A stretch of 64,000 nt of DNA, from contig NC_084462.1 in assembly GCF_027409185.1 (NCBI RefSeq), forward strand, positions 180,100,071-180,164,070. Direction: 5' to 3'. Below the pieces are notes generated by a model. That model worked only from the letters and a program-made list of their open reading frames with translations, was not told the origin of the DNA and made no database searches. The translations under genes and the position numbers were made by a program. Of the stretch, positions 34,240 through 46,754 are shown one piece after another. Each line of letters begins with the position of its first letter. Position 1 is the first letter of the stretch. Origin of the DNA: Cynocephalus volans. Taxonomy: Eukaryota; Chordata; Mammalia; Dermoptera; Cynocephalidae.

Positions 34240-34490
34240 CTCCTAGTTCACTCAGCAAACACTTGCCCAGCACCACGGAGCGCCAGATGGGACAGGAGAG
34301 GTTTGAAGCACACACAATCGAGTTGAACACTGACGTCTCTTTGGGGCAGGCACATGGCAGAACAGGACAAACACAGCCTTTGGAGCTCTGCCACTTCCTG
34401 GGCATAGGTTCTCTGAGCCTCAGTTTCCCCAGCTGTCAAATGGGTGGTGACAAAATAAGGGTAAAGTTCTTCATTCTGTGCCTGGCAGCC
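34240..34490 (+). repeat. L2-like then MIR-like fragments
   Basis: An L2-type motif (ttcactcagcaaacacttgcc) at 34249 precedes MIR landmarks (ggagctctgccacttcctgg, cctcagtttccccagctgtc). Some 34350-34480 bases are the clearest. A T/C-rich run (34514-34540) follows. Confidence 0.55.
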
Positions 34491-35379
34491 CAGCTGGTGC
34501 TCAACCACTTCAAGATTTTTTTCTTCTTTTTCTTTTTTTTGAAAAGAACAGAAACAGAGTGTGAGATTTCCAAATGAGTTGCTGGTGGGGCCCTTCGGGA
34601 ACTTGCGAACACTCTCAACCTGATGCTCCCGTCAGCTGGGCCTGTGTCCGTCATCTGTCATGCTAGGTGTGGCTCTTCCCTCTGCTGACAAGGCTGCTGG
34701 TGATCAGTGCTAATGAAGCTCCCGCCGTGAGATCAAGTGTGGGGACAGGCTCAAGGGCAGGGGACAGGCCTCCTGAGGGCTCTCCAGCCCGCTTGCCCAA
34801 GTTTTTATCCCTGTTGAAAATAACAAGTGCTGAGATGCTCTGTTCGCACCAGAAGAAAATGAGACAGTCTTTACATCCAGGCTTTTCAATGTGCTCAGGA
34901 CACTCCTGCCCAGACACCCTTGAGTACAAGGAACAGAAGAGAAATTAGTGAAATGTGGAATAATTTGAAGAAATTAGACCTAGTTTGTCCAAGATTAAGG
35001 ATGGCACTTAATTAAAGGTCCCAATCTTTCTTGCTGGGGAAAAAAAAAATCACTTCAGTCCTTAATTTTCTTAAGCATCCCTGTAAGAACGTATGTGCAA
35101 AGGCTTCTGGGGGTTTTATTAGGTTGTTTTATTTTAATTACCCACGCTGGGCTTGCCAGGAGACACTGCAGAAGCCTCACTGAATTCTCAATCGACCACT
35201 TTCAAAGCTCATCCAGAACCTTCTCCGGAAGTCCACCGGATTCTCCAGTGGGGAGGAAATTTTCACTCACCTGGGTACCCTTGGATATGCCAAGCCCAGG
35301 TAGCCCCAGAGTGGGGGTCCAGGACCCTCAATGGCTAGACTTTCATGTGGGGTGTTCAGATCCCTAACACACCCCCTTG
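34491..35379. other. Unique intergenic sequence
   Basis: No gene or repeat assigned. The 35055-35150 segment is T/A-rich with homeodomain-type cores (cttaattttcttaag, ttttaattaccc). Confidence 0.5.
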
Positions 35380-35960
35380 ATCCCCCACAGAGTATATTTG
35401 CTTTCCAGCTCCAAGAGAGAAGGAAGAGGATGGGTGAGGGCTCAGGAGGGAACTGAGGGAGCAAGGTGGGAAGAACATTCCAGAAGTTCTCAAAGAAAGG
35501 TACAAGAAGTTCTAAGAGTGGATTTGGGGTTGGGACAGGCGTTTCTGAGGAGGTGGCACGTTCCCAGACGTGGAGGATGGGGAGGAGGTAAGAAGGCAAC
35601 GAGTTGGAGCAGGAGTGGCCCAAGGAGAGGGGCCTCCAGGCAAAGAAGGCCCCAGTGAGCTCAACAAGGGAACCCTTGTGGGGAGCTCGGCAGGAAGGCG
35701 GGAGGGCGAGATCAAGTTGGAAAAGTTGGCAGGGCCGGATCGTGCAGGGTCTTGTCAGCCTCAGTCAGGGCTTGACATTTTATTCCTGGGGTTTTAAGCA
35801 GGGGAGCGACAAGCTCTGATAGATGGTTCTGGGAGCTGTGCAGACAGCTGGGAGGAGCCCAGATTGTGAGAGGTGGAGCCTGGCGAGGCTGTGGCTGGAG
35901 CCACTTGCAGGATGGGGAGGAGCAGGGGGAGGAGCGGAGGGGCGGTGACGAGGGGCCAGA
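35380..35960 (+). repeat. Ancient interspersed repeat (L2-like), eroded
   Basis: The landmark order gaacattccag, aggggcctccaggca, ggccggatcgtgcagggtct and ttttaagcaggggagcgaca is that of a very old, widespread mammalian repeat that I associate with L2. Strongly purine-rich on +. Confidence 0.45.
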
Positions 35961-36598
35961 TTTGGGAGGTTTGAGGCTGAGCCCTCTGAAATTGCCACGT
36001 TTAAAGGCAATGCAGGGGAAGGCAAAATTTTACCTCCACCCTTCTAGGTTTTTTTTGCTGGGTCTGAGAGTTAAACTGACATCAGACAGATCAACGGGAG
36101 AAAAGCATACACCTTTATTTAGTACAAGTTTTACGTGGCATAAGGAGGGGAAGACCCACAGACTCAGTTAGTGTTAACACTTGTGTCCTGACTTAGACCA
36201 AGAGCAGGAGGCTGTGAAAGTGACCAGGCAGTGGGGCTCGGGCCAGGGCAGCTGACTGCGGAGGCGAGGCCAGGAGGAAAAGAGCTAGTCTAACAACGTC
36301 CATGTGTACAGAATCCCCTTGGCCTCAACTTCCCATCCTTGATAAGAACAGGGCTTTCCTTCTGGTACTGAGAGGGCATCTTTCACATGGGAATTTTATC
36401 CCCCGCTTTTAAGAAACAGGATGAAGTTCAGAGTGATCCTCTTGTACCTGCTGTTTTTCAAATCTCTTTAACTCATAATGTTCAGTATGCCAGAGCAGCA
36501 CGGTGTGGGGTGCATATTCTTAACTCCTTCATTTTAGCAATGACATGAGATTGACTCTAGTATTTGGGGACATAGAACAAAAACATTTTGGTGATGGA
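35961..36598. other. Unassigned sequence
   Basis: Nothing recognised apart from diverged T-rich and A-rich stretches. Confidence 0.4.
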
Positions 36599-36798
36599 CA
36601 GATCTGTGTGTGTGTTGGTGTGTATGTTTGCAGGTCACTAGAGTCCTAATGGAAAACAGAATCCTGCTCAGGTGGTTTGGATGAAGAGACTTGACTGGAC
36701 AGTGATTCACGAGGGGTGTGTAGGGGGGTGGGGAGTGTTAAGGTAACCAACAAGGGATGTTGTAGCACTTGGAAATCAGCAATAGCAGGAAGCTGTAT

Positions 36799-36918
36799 TG
36801 TGTGCATGTGCACGTGCACACACATGCACACATGTGTGCACACACGTACACACATGCACACGTGTGCACAAACTCCTGCACTTGCATACGTGCACATGTG
36901 TGTGTGCACACACACGTG
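36799..36918. repeat. Alternating pyrimidine-purine (TG/CA/CG) tract
   Basis: Bases 36799-36870 are strictly alternating pyrimidine-purine for 72 nt with no break, mixing tg, ca, cg, gc and a single ta step. After a 12-base interruption, 36883-36918 alternates for another 36 nt. It holds many gtgcac / cacgtg palindromes. Such tracts favour left-handed Z-DNA under negative supercoiling. Confidence 0.9.
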
Positions 36919-36935
36919 GGCACACACATCAAGGG

Positions 36936-39383
36936 CAGAAGGGGCGGGAGGGAGCAGTGATGCTAGATTCCAGAGAGTGCCACAGAAGGGGCAGGAGGGC
37001 CCTAGCCACTGGCAGGACCAGGGTACCCATGGAAAGAAAGCAGGAAAACATTCCCAGCCTCTGGTCCTCCCACCCTCCAGCTGGTGCCTCCAATGGCTGA
37101 AGCCAACAGGAACAGGCGGCAGGAACCCAGGCGACCCTATGCCCAGGGGTCAGCCTCCAGGGACACAGAGTGGACGAGGCAGGGCCAAGCGGAGAACAGC
37201 CAGCTGGGGAGGGGGTCTCCTCCAGTTTATATGCTATTATGGTGCTGTGGTCTTCTGTTTTTCTCTTTGATCAGCGCTCTTCAGAGTGTCTATCTGAGAT
37301 GACAGCTTCTGCCGGGACATAAATCAACACGCCACTTCCTTCCAGGAGAAAGTCTCACTATGGGAAAAATATCAACCGAGTTGCACGGTGTGCTCTGGTG
37401 ATGGTCCTGTTGATTTACATGCCGGCCCCAGGTGCAAACGTGGCTCAGACCCTACTTTGGGGAGACTTTCCCGGGTTCCAAACCCCACCCTCTCACCCTG
37501 CTCGGGGTCCCTGGGAGGGAAAGCAGAAAGCTCATGAGGTTGACCCATTTATTCTCTCCCTGCTGGTTGCCATCGGTGGCCCGTCCCACAACTAAGGTCA
37601 CTGCTTCTGCCAGGGGGGCCCTGCATACACCTGTCACCCTCCCCTCCCGGAACTGTTCCCTCTTCTGGCCTTTCTGACCTGGGCAGGATCCCATGCCTGT
37701 ATCCTGCCCCCAGGCTGCCCCTTCCCACTCCTTCCTAAATTGTCCCTTTAGTATCCGATTCCTGCGGGACCCTGACCAATCCAACCACCATGGTTTTGAT
37801 GCGGCTTCGGATGCTTGAGAGAGGGGCTGCAGCTGATGGCGTGGGAGGGTGGAGCAGCCTTGGTCAGGGGAGGCAGAGAAGCAGCAGCTGGGCAGACATG
37901 GTGGTGGGTCTGGGGCCAGAACAGAGTTCTGCTCTCTGACACCTTCTGCTCTCCCTATGACATGAGATCACACTGGGAAGGACAGGCGAGAAGGCGAGAG
38001 GAGAAGGCGAGAAGCTGTGTCCTGCTCTGCACCCAGGAGAGCATCCTTCCAGGATGGGTGGGGAAGCAGGTTGGGAGGGTCTGCAGGGCTCACCGAGTCA
38101 GGAGAGACATAGCAGGGGCCGGGTCTGTGTCTGGGCTCCAGTCCAGGCTGCCCCTTGCCCAGGCTGCCAATCTGTTTTGAAAGGTCCTGGGATTAGGTTT
38201 GCCTGTTTAAACCACCCGCCTCCCAGCCCTGGCGGGCTGAGCCCTAGCCCCGACTCGGGCCTCCAGGATGCAGCAGACTAGGCAGCCCACTCTGCCAAGT
38301 CCATCTGTGCCCACTTAGGCCTGTGGCCAGGGGGCCAGAGGAGCCCTAGCCAGGCACGGCTCCCAGTGGTGGGGCTGGGGGTGTCCCACAGCTCGAGGGA
38401 CGTCCTGGCCCGACCTCCACATGATGGCAGCATGCACGCACTGAAGCCCATCGGGGCTGCCTCTGCTGGGCCGGGTCCCAGCATCTCCCTTGGCTCTCTG
38501 GCCCTGCTCCCCACTTCAGGAGGTGGCCCTGCTAGTGCTGTCTGGGAAAGTTCACTTCTCTCCCTGTCACCAGGTCCCCCACGAGACCTCTCCGGCCCCA
38601 GGTCCTTCAACGTGCAGCCCATCGGCAGGGAGGGCGCCCCCTCCAGGTGGACAGGGGCAGGGCACAAGTGTCTGGGCCCTCTGGTGCTTTCAAAGGCTGG
38701 GGGCCTCTCTACATCACCCGGAGCCTTCCCCAGCCCCTGGCTGGACTGATCTTCCCCTCTGGGCCCAGAGGCCGCAGGCCCAGGCTGCCTGCAGAACGGC
38801 TGTCTCCCTGCAAAGGTGCTGTGCTGGAGGCTACAGTTTAGAAGGGCCAGGCCAGGGACAATGGACACTTCCACCCACACAGCCGGTGGGAAGACGCCTA
38901 GACCCACAGCTTTACCTGGAAGTGAAGATAAAACGAGGGTGGGCTCCCCGCCCCTCTGGCAGGTGTGGGCCACCTGCCGTGCCCTGCTGCTCACCTTCCT
39001 TCTGCCCTCATCACTGCCCTCCTATGGGACCCAGTGCCAAGGCCAGGACCATCAGCAGCCTTGGCCTCCACATCCCATCAGCGCAGGGAGCTGTTGGCGG
39101 GAAGGCTTGGCCTCTGGAGCCTCAAGCCTAGCGCCTGCGGGGTGTTCAGTGGAGCTTGGTGGAGTTGGTTGAAAGGGGCTCTGGACTGGGGGGTGGGAGG
39201 TATAGGCTGTGTGTCCCCAGCCAGCAGTGAGAGGGTGCAGAGGAAGGTGGGGCACATCCATGGACGCCTTTCCCAGCCAGGCAGGGGCCTGTGCGGTCAC
39301 CAGGGGCAGTCCCACCCCTCCACGGCAGGGTGCCCCACAAGTGATGATTGTGCTCCCAGGGGACACTGGGCAGTGCCTGTCAC
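36936..39383. other. GC-rich unique intergenic sequence
   Basis: No gene is supported. Many overlapping chance frames occur on both strands (up to 238 codons at 38278-38994, -) because stop codons are rare in GC-rich DNA. A CTCF-like motif is at 38632-38650. Confidence 0.55.
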
Positions 39384-39554
39384 TTTTTTTTTTTTTTTAA
39401 AGATGACCGGTAAGGCGATCTTAACCCTTGACTCGGTGTTGTCAGCACCACGCTCTCCCAAGTGAGCTAACTGGCCATCCCTATATAGGGATCCGAACCC
39501 GTGGCCTTGGTGTTGTCAGCACCACACTCTCCCAAGTGAGCCATGGGCTGGCCC
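39384..39554 (-). mobile_element. tRNA-Ile-derived SINE dimer, antisense
   Basis: From the right: a left monomer (gggccagcccatggctcact, caaggccacgggttcggatc, cctatatag) joined head-to-tail to a right monomer (ggatggccagttagctcact, cgagtcaagggttaagatc, accggtcatctt) and a 15-base poly-A (T here). The right monomer has lost a good B-box; the left keeps it. Confidence 0.92.
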
Positions 39555-42500
39555 TCCTGAGAAATTTTTGATTGTCACAGCTTGGGGCAGACATGGTGCT
39601 ATCAGTATCTGGTGGTGGGAGACCAGGGGTGCTGCTAAACATCCCACGATGCCCAGGTAGCCCCACAGCAAAGAATGATCCAGCCCCAAATATGCACAGG
39701 GCTGAGAAACCCTGCTCCACAGATCTAGAATGGAAGGCTCAGAGAGGGGCATCCGGGGCTCCCGACCCGGTGCATGGAGGTCTTTCTAAGGGGCTTTCCT
39801 GTGCTTGGGCCTCTTTTCCTCTTCAGGACCATAGTCAAGAACCAAAGGCCTGAACTGGAGAGGAGCTTCCTTCCTACCTCGTGGGTAGTCTTCTCTCCCT
39901 GCCCTTAAGCCAAGCCTGCCGTTGGGCTGGTGGACGTGATGTGAGGGTACCTGGGCCCTCACCAGCCTGTACAGCTCCTCTGACCTCTCTGGGCTCAGTT
40001 TCCCTTTGTATAAAAGGGGGTGGCTGGAGCTGGGCCATGGCCAGCATTGATGCCCAGCCTGTAGTTACAAATGTCAGTGTGGGTGGAGGACATGCAGTAA
40101 GCTCAGGCCCACATGGGCCCTGACATCAGCCCCCAGCCATGGGAGACATGTGCTCTGTTGATCCGTGGGCCCCTCGTAGGAATGAGCCCCATGAGCTCCC
40201 CTCCCCACACGTCGCCTTATTGATAACTACCAAGCATAAACAAGACGCCAGGAATGTTTCAACGATCGGGTCCATTCTGTTCCAGAAGATGCCTTACATA
40301 CATCAAAGCTATTTTAGGGCGCCAGCGGGCCCAGCAGGCGGAGGGCGAGGGGTTCTTTCCTGATCTGGTTACAGCCATGTGCGGGGACAGCAGATGCCAC
40401 CATTTCTGTCCAGTGATCTAACAGGAGTGACAGACGGCTCATGACCTGTGCGCAAAGTGTCCTTGCTGCAGGCCCAGGACAGGAGTGGAGGGAGGGGGCG
40501 GGAGGGAGCGGAGTGGCAACTGGCAGAGGAAGACTTGAGCTCCCGGGAGCGGCTCAGCAATCCCCCTTGAGCCGTATACCCCACCCAGATAGCTCAAACC
40601 CGCAAGGATACCCAGAAAGCCACCAGGGGTTTACACTTGGGGGCATACGGGGGGTTAGGGGTGCAGGACCTCGCCCTCAGGAGTTCCCAGGGAGAGACTG
40701 CTTCCTGGCCAGGGGGGCCTGGCCTGGGTGCCTCCCTCCCCGCTGCTTCTTGGTACAACTTTGACCTTCCAGTGGGCTCTGTAGGAGATTGAGTTAGAGA
40801 ATGTTTGTGCGTGGGGGGCAGAGGGAGTGTAAGTGCCCCCTCCCCTGGGAGTTCTGGAGTCTTCCCTCAGTCCCTCCTCACCCTCTGTCTCAGACTCCAC
40901 CTTGGCTCTCCTAAAATCTCCCACTTTCCCCCTCAGAGACTAGTTCTTCCAAACGAGGCTGGCCAGACCCTCCTGTGCCCAGCCCCTATGCCCAGGGCCT
41001 GTCCTAGGGCTGGGGTCCTAGCCGAGGAGGCTCCCCGCAGCTAGAGCTGGAGGAGGCCCCTGCAGAGGGTGCAGAGCCGGCACATTCCTGCGCGGGATTA
41101 GGAAGGGTGGGGAGATCGGGGTGGGGCATGGCAGACAAGGTTCCCTTGACCCCCGGTGACTTCATGCACCTTCACCCCCCTCCCTGGCGGGACTTCAGCT
41201 TTCTTTTGGACTCAGTGTGGAAGGCTGGCCAGAGAGACTGCATTTGGAACTTGTGGTTGTTTTTCAGGGCCGTCGTCCCTATGGAGGGACAGAACTGGTG
41301 GGGCTGGGGTGTGGGGCTCATAGTGTTTAAACGGTGATCCAGGAGATTACACTTCGGGAGCCCTTGTGTCGGTGGGTTGGGGTCTGCAGGGGCCCTCCCT
41401 TCCCACACCACATCGCCTGCCCGCTGGTGTCTTTTTCCCCAGCCAAGTGGTTCTGGTTGCTTTTACTCTCCCTGTGACCGGGTGTCCTTCCCACTCTGCA
41501 ATCCAAGATCCATCCATTTTCCTCCTCCCCGCCACATGGGGCCCAGGACGGGTGGAACCAGGGGGAGGCGGCTTGGGTCTGTCCCTGCTTCCCGTGTCCA
41601 GGAAACTCATCCAGTTTGTGCAGCCGTGAGTAGAAATGGCACGTAGAGACCCACATCCCCCAGCCTGTCCTCAAGTCACTGTTCCTTGACACGCCAGCAC
41701 GCCAGATGTCCCCACCCTGCTCTGATGGGCTTGTTTTTCACATTTAACTTTTTTCTTCGCTTCCAAAGCACTTTCCCTCTGGGTCCCCCAAGTGGGCCGG
41801 GTGAGGGGGAGAGTGGGAGGATTGAACTCCAACTCTATTTTCCACCCTGGAGAGGCAATCAGTTAGGGAAGAGCCCAGAACGAGGTCACGCGTCCCCATC
41901 GTGAAAGCTGGGCCTCTTTCCTCCACCCAGAGACATAGTCGAGGCTGGCTTTCATCTATTTTAATTTGGTTGACAGACATCAGACCTAAAACAGATCTTC
42001 GGTTGGAAGAGGAAAATTCCTAAATGTTTTAATTTGCTCCATCTGACTCCAGCCAAAGAAGCCACGGGCTTACTTTTTCCACCTCCCGCCCCTGAAAGAG
42101 AGCGTGTGTTCAAGTTCGTCCCCGATACAGAACACCGCCTGTTCTCGGAGGCCCCTGGAATGGCTTGGCTCAGCACATAAAATAAGATCCTGACATTCTC
42201 TCTGTCCTCTTGACTCTTCCCAAAGTAGTATCTCTTGGCGGGCAGTATTGCCTTGTAAGGCGGGTAACGGGCACGGGCCGACGAGCGTGCAGTCAGCCCA
42301 CAGAGGACGAGGACAGGGACAGTCATAAACGGCACCAGGGATTAACTCTGGCTCGCAGAGCGTTTGGGAGTGGGGAGGGAGGAGGACATGGCGCCAAAGG
42401 AGGGAGAGGTGTTGGTGTGTTTTTCGAATGCCAGAACTATAATTAAGGGGTGAGAAGATTCATGCTAACCCGTAACCAAGGCTGCAAGAGAAATCATGAA

Positions 42501-44372
42501 ATCCAATAGCCCCGGGAGTCCGGATTTGGAACCGCATGTGGCACTAGCTTTGAAGCCTATTTCGGAGTTGAGCACATTCATCACGGGGTGCTCAGGCTCT
42601 GACAGCGTCAGGTGGCGTGTGGCCGTCTCGTTGTGCCCAAAGTAGCCCTGCTCTTTTTCCAGCCACCTGTTTCAGGACTACCTCAAAAGACTTGGAGGGA
42701 CTTTCCAAAGAGCACTCTGCGCATGTGTGTAGGGGTGGGGTGGGGTCTCATCTGAACAGAGGGCTTTCCAAGGGCGTGGGCCTGGGATGTGGAGAAAGTT
42801 TCTAGAAGAGCCGAGCAGGGTGGAGAAAACGGAGAAAACTGTTGTTCATCTGAGCCCAGGGGCCGAGGGGAGTGGGTGTGCTGGGCCCTGGTGTGGGTTT
42901 GAAGTGTGGCCTCCGAGCATGCAAGCTCTTGATAAAGGCTGAATCGGGTGAAAGGTGTATGGAGGCTTGTTCGTTCTTCTCTGTCTTTGTGTAGGTTGGA
43001 CATGGCTTACCACTAAAAAGTTAAAAAAAAAAAAAAAAAAGATTGGCCCTGACGTCCCTGGACCTGTGTGGATGTCCACGGTTCCCCTTGGGTCTGCCAG
43101 CCTCAGCCCTGATTCTTGGAACACTGGGAGTCAGACCTTCCGTCTCTTTCCTCCATCTCTAACCACATCCTCTGAGACAAACGATTCCTGGAGAATCCAC
43201 ACAGACAGACTCAGTTGTGGCCAAGCCATGTGGTCATGCTGTTGCCACAGGCGTTGGCCAAAATCCTTTCTTAGAAAGCCACGGGCTTGGTGTTCCCCCC
43301 GATGCGAGGGTGCGCCCCGCCCAGCGCGGCCGCGCCACTGCTCCCTACCGAGCTTCTGGGGGAAACGGGGTCCTGGGGTCCCCACTGGGATGGCTGGAGC
43401 GGGAACCAAGCCACGGGGGTCACTTGCCTTTCAATGACCCAGTTTTGGTCAACAGATAAGAGCATCGAGCCAAGTGTGGATAAAGCCTGATTCTGCCCAC
43501 GGGTATCCATGTTGCTAGCCGGGGCCGGTGAAAGCATGAACTTGCAAAGTCTCGGCTTAATTCCTGGCGCTCTGAAGTCCACCTCCTTCCTGAGGCTGGT
43601 GGTTACTGTGTTAATCAGCTAGGCCGCAACGGCAATTAGACATGACCGCGTGGGGAGCTCTGCCAGCCCAGCGTCACCAGGGCTGCCTCGAGTAGCTCTC
43701 TGGACACCAGGCACTCCCAGATGCGCTCAGACCATGCCGTGCAGCGAAATCTACCCTCCGAGGGCAGACCTGCTGCCCCTGCTTCCATATTCAGGCGTCT
43801 CAGGCAGGGAGGCCCGTCCTCATCAGGCCACCCATGGAGGGATTGAGGTTAGACCACACCAACGTGTCCCTTGCCCTGGAGCCCAGAGCCTTGAACAGGG
43901 CGTTGGAACCATGGGCCTTGAGGCTAAGAGGATGTTTCAGTCTGGCCAGCTTTGGCACCCCAGCTTTCTTTCTCCTGACCTTCACCTCTCCTGGCCTACA
44001 TCTAGTTCCCCTGGCACGGCCACGCCTAAGGGCTGCTCCGTGGGTGAAGGCTTGCCCCTGAACTGTGCCACTCTGGCCACAGTCGCCGCAGCAGTCCACC
44101 CTCCCTCAAACGGAGCAGATGTCCAGCCCCTTGGAGATCCCACCCAAGTCCCCTCTAGTCTTCCTTTTGGGGGTTTTCCAGTGAGAAGGCACTGCTCTGA
44201 AGAAGACCATTCGGACACCTTCCAGCATCTCCTCTCTGCTCTTGCTCATGATTCAGGTACAGCTTCAGTGTCCCCTCCTGGAAGAGGCCCCCTCTCCCCT
44301 CAGCCCCAACCAGGCACTCCCAGATGGGCTGTTGGGTGTTTGATGGGGTTTCCTCTCCCCTCTCCTCTCCTT
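39555..44372. other. GC-rich unique intergenic sequence
   Basis: No gene found despite long chance frames (for example 43650-44444). CpG-rich patches are at about 42239-42335 and 43295-43340, the latter with a NotI site (gcggccgc). An 18-base A run is at 43023-43040. The 41955-42060 segment is AT-rich and unlike its surroundings. Confidence 0.5.
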
Positions 44373-44870
44373 CTCATCTTCCATCTTTTACTACAGCATA
44401 ATATACACACAGAACGGTGCACCTACCACAAATGTGCCATCTGACGAATTGTCACAAAGTGGACACACCCCTGTAACCCACCCTGGATGCAGACACCAAG
44501 TAGCCTGGCAGCAGGCCCTCCTGCTTTCTCCAGCCAAGGTAACCACCATGTTCACGTCTGCACTGGGAGCCAGCCAGCCCCACAGCTCACTTTGGCTTGT
44601 ATGTACTCTTGCTATAGAGTCGTGCCCTGTGCCCCCCTGTATCCTGCCTCTTCCGCCCTTCTGTGACTCGGGGAGTGGAGGGCTTCTCTCCTCATTGCTC
44701 CGTGGTGTTCCACATGGGACTGCACCACTAGGTCTTTCTCCAGTCTCCTTCCGATGGATGCGTGGGTGGCTTCTGGTCTGGGTGAAGCTGGGTCCTGCTG
44801 CTGTGACCACTCTCGTGTGTGTCTTCCGAAGGATGCTTGCTGGGTGCATCTAGAAGCACATTCAAACGTC
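44373..44870 (-). mobile_element. Old L1ME-type 3' end, antisense
   Basis: The order tcttttactacagcataat, tctgacgaattgtcacaaag, taacccaccctggatgcag, gttcacgtctgcactg, atgtactcttgctatagag and ccgatggatgcgtgggtgg is the reverse complement of an ancient L1ME 3' UTR, strongly diverged. Confidence 0.6.
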
Positions 44871-45814
44871 CAGTGAAACCGCTCTGCTGCTCTTAACTCA
44901 TTTCGATGGAAGGATTAGCCCCAGGCCTTCTGCCTGCCTTCCTGTCTCTGCTCTACACCCTGAGGTTGTGGGGCGTCCTTGTGCCTGCTGGGGTCACAGC
45001 CTGGCAAATGGTAACAATTGCTATTGCTGGCCTCATCCCCAGTTGCAATAGGCATGCAGTCCCTGTTTTAAAAAGGAAGAAACTGAGGCTCAGCCCTTCC
45101 GATTCCAAAGTCTTGACCTGCCCACCTCTCACTCTGAACAAACAAGTGAAAAGTCAGGGACACAGAGTACAACTAGCCCAGCATGTGAGTCCCATTCTGG
45201 GTGTCATGAGAGATGCTGAGAACGAGGGACCTGTCTGTTGGGGTGTGACCCTGGCAGAACCCCCCAGGACTTGCCCCCAGACCTCAAGGCTGCTCTCTCA
45301 TGACCCAGACAGAGCATATGGCCTTGGGGGCTGCTCAGAGGAGCCTGGTGGGCCAAGTCTTCCCTCTCTGGCTACACCTAGTCCTCTCTCTTGGGAGACC
45401 CAGTGCGGCTGGGGGCTGTGAGTTTTTGGGAGCTAGAAGTAGACAGAAATAGAGGCGGTGAGTAAAGACCGGCATTCATTCCTTCAGTCGTTAGTTTACC
45501 AAATACTTAGAGCACCGTCTTGTGGCCAGGCATTGCTAGCCCTGGGGGGCCTCGGAAAGAGACAGAACAGGTTCCAGACCTCAAAAGGTGCTGAGCAGTC
45601 ATGGTTGGGTGGGATGGACAGGTTATCAGGGAACAGAAAGCAACTTGGGCACAGGGAGGGACTTTGACGGCAGAGACTGCATCTGGGAAGGGAGGCTGAA
45701 GGGGGGGCGTGAGGTTGGGGGTGGAGGGAGGTGGGTGGAGGTGGGGTATCTGCAGGGAAAAGCCCCAGGCAGGGGTTGGCACTGAGGGAGTTTGCAGCCA
45801 CTTGAGCTTGTTAT
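44871..45814 (+). other. Mostly unique sequence with MIR and L2-like pieces
   Basis: A MIR-like core (ggaagaaactgaggctcagc) is at about 45075. An L2-like motif (cattcattccttcagtcgtt, then ccaaatacttagagcaccgtc) begins at 45472 and may run on weakly to 45790. No gene found. Confidence 0.45.
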
Positions 45815-46400
45815 TACTATTTTTTAGGATTTTTGAATATATATAGCATAAAATTTACCATTTACCTATTTTTAATTGTGCAGTTCAGTGGCGTTAAGTG
45901 CATTCACATTGTTGAGCCGCCGTCACCACTGTCCATCCCCAGAACTTTTTTTTATCATCCCGGACAGAAACTCTGTCCCCTTAAACACTAACTGCCCATC
46001 CACCTCTCCAGCCCCTGGCAAGCCCCATTTCTACTTTCTGTCTCTGTGAATTTGTCTTCTCTAGGACCGTCATGCAAGTGGCATCACACAGTGGTTTTCT
46101 TTTTGTATCTGCTGTGTTTCACTCAGTGTGATGTCCTCCACGTTGTAGCACATGGCAGGGTTTTCTCCTTTTTAAAGACTGAGCAACATTCCATGGCAGG
46201 TATTTACTACATTTTTCTTATGCATTCATCCCCCAATGGACACCTGGGCTGCTTCCCCTTTTTGGCTGTTGTGAATAACGTGCTAAAAGCTTGGGTGTGC
46301 AAACACCTATTCGAGACCCTGCTTTCAGTTCTTTTGGGTGCATACCCAGAAGTGGAATGGCTGGACCACCAGAGCATTTTAAAGCGAAGAAGTTCATGCC
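45815..46400 (-). mobile_element. L1M 3' end, antisense
   Basis: A clear reverse-complement L1M 3' UTR: gcataaaatttaccatttacc, cagttcagtggcgttaagtg, cattcacattgttgagccg, gtgatgtcctccacgttgt, acacctattcgagaccctgc and gcatacccagaagtggaatgg. Truncated near aaagcgaag. Confidence 0.85.
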
Positions 46401-46754
46401 CAAGTTTGCATTCCAGGAAGCCTGTGTAGGGGCCACCTTGGGGGGCAGTCTGGAGGCGGTGATGCTGGAGGCAGGGCCCCCAGGGTGGAGGCTGGGCAAG
46501 AGCCCTGGGAAGATGATGAAGCCTGAACTAGGCCAGGGAGGGGGTGGGGCGGTGATGCAGGATGGGGGCCTCTCTTTGAGCCAGCCTGGATGACTTACTG
46601 GCTGTAGGCGGCAATGAGGAGAGGGTGAAAATGGCCGGATTGCAGCTGGCGGCTGAGTGGCTGATAATGACACCATTATCCCAGATTCGGGGTCCAAGGC
46701 CTCCCTCCTTGGCAGGGAGGAAGGGAGAGATAATGAGTTCAATTTGGCTGATTT

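Noticed and set aside
36716-37270. 184-codon frame rich in His/Thr/Cys
   Set aside because: Its composition is produced by the TG/CA alternating tract; no gene evidence.
38278-38994. 238-codon open frame on the - strand
   Set aside because: Overlaps a 213-codon and other + strand frames in GC-rich DNA, with no domain, signal or splice context; typical chance frame where stops are rare.
43650-44444. 264-codon + strand open frame
   Set aside because: Low-complexity, proline/serine-rich chance translation that runs into an antisense L1ME repeat at its 3' end; no recognisable fold or family.
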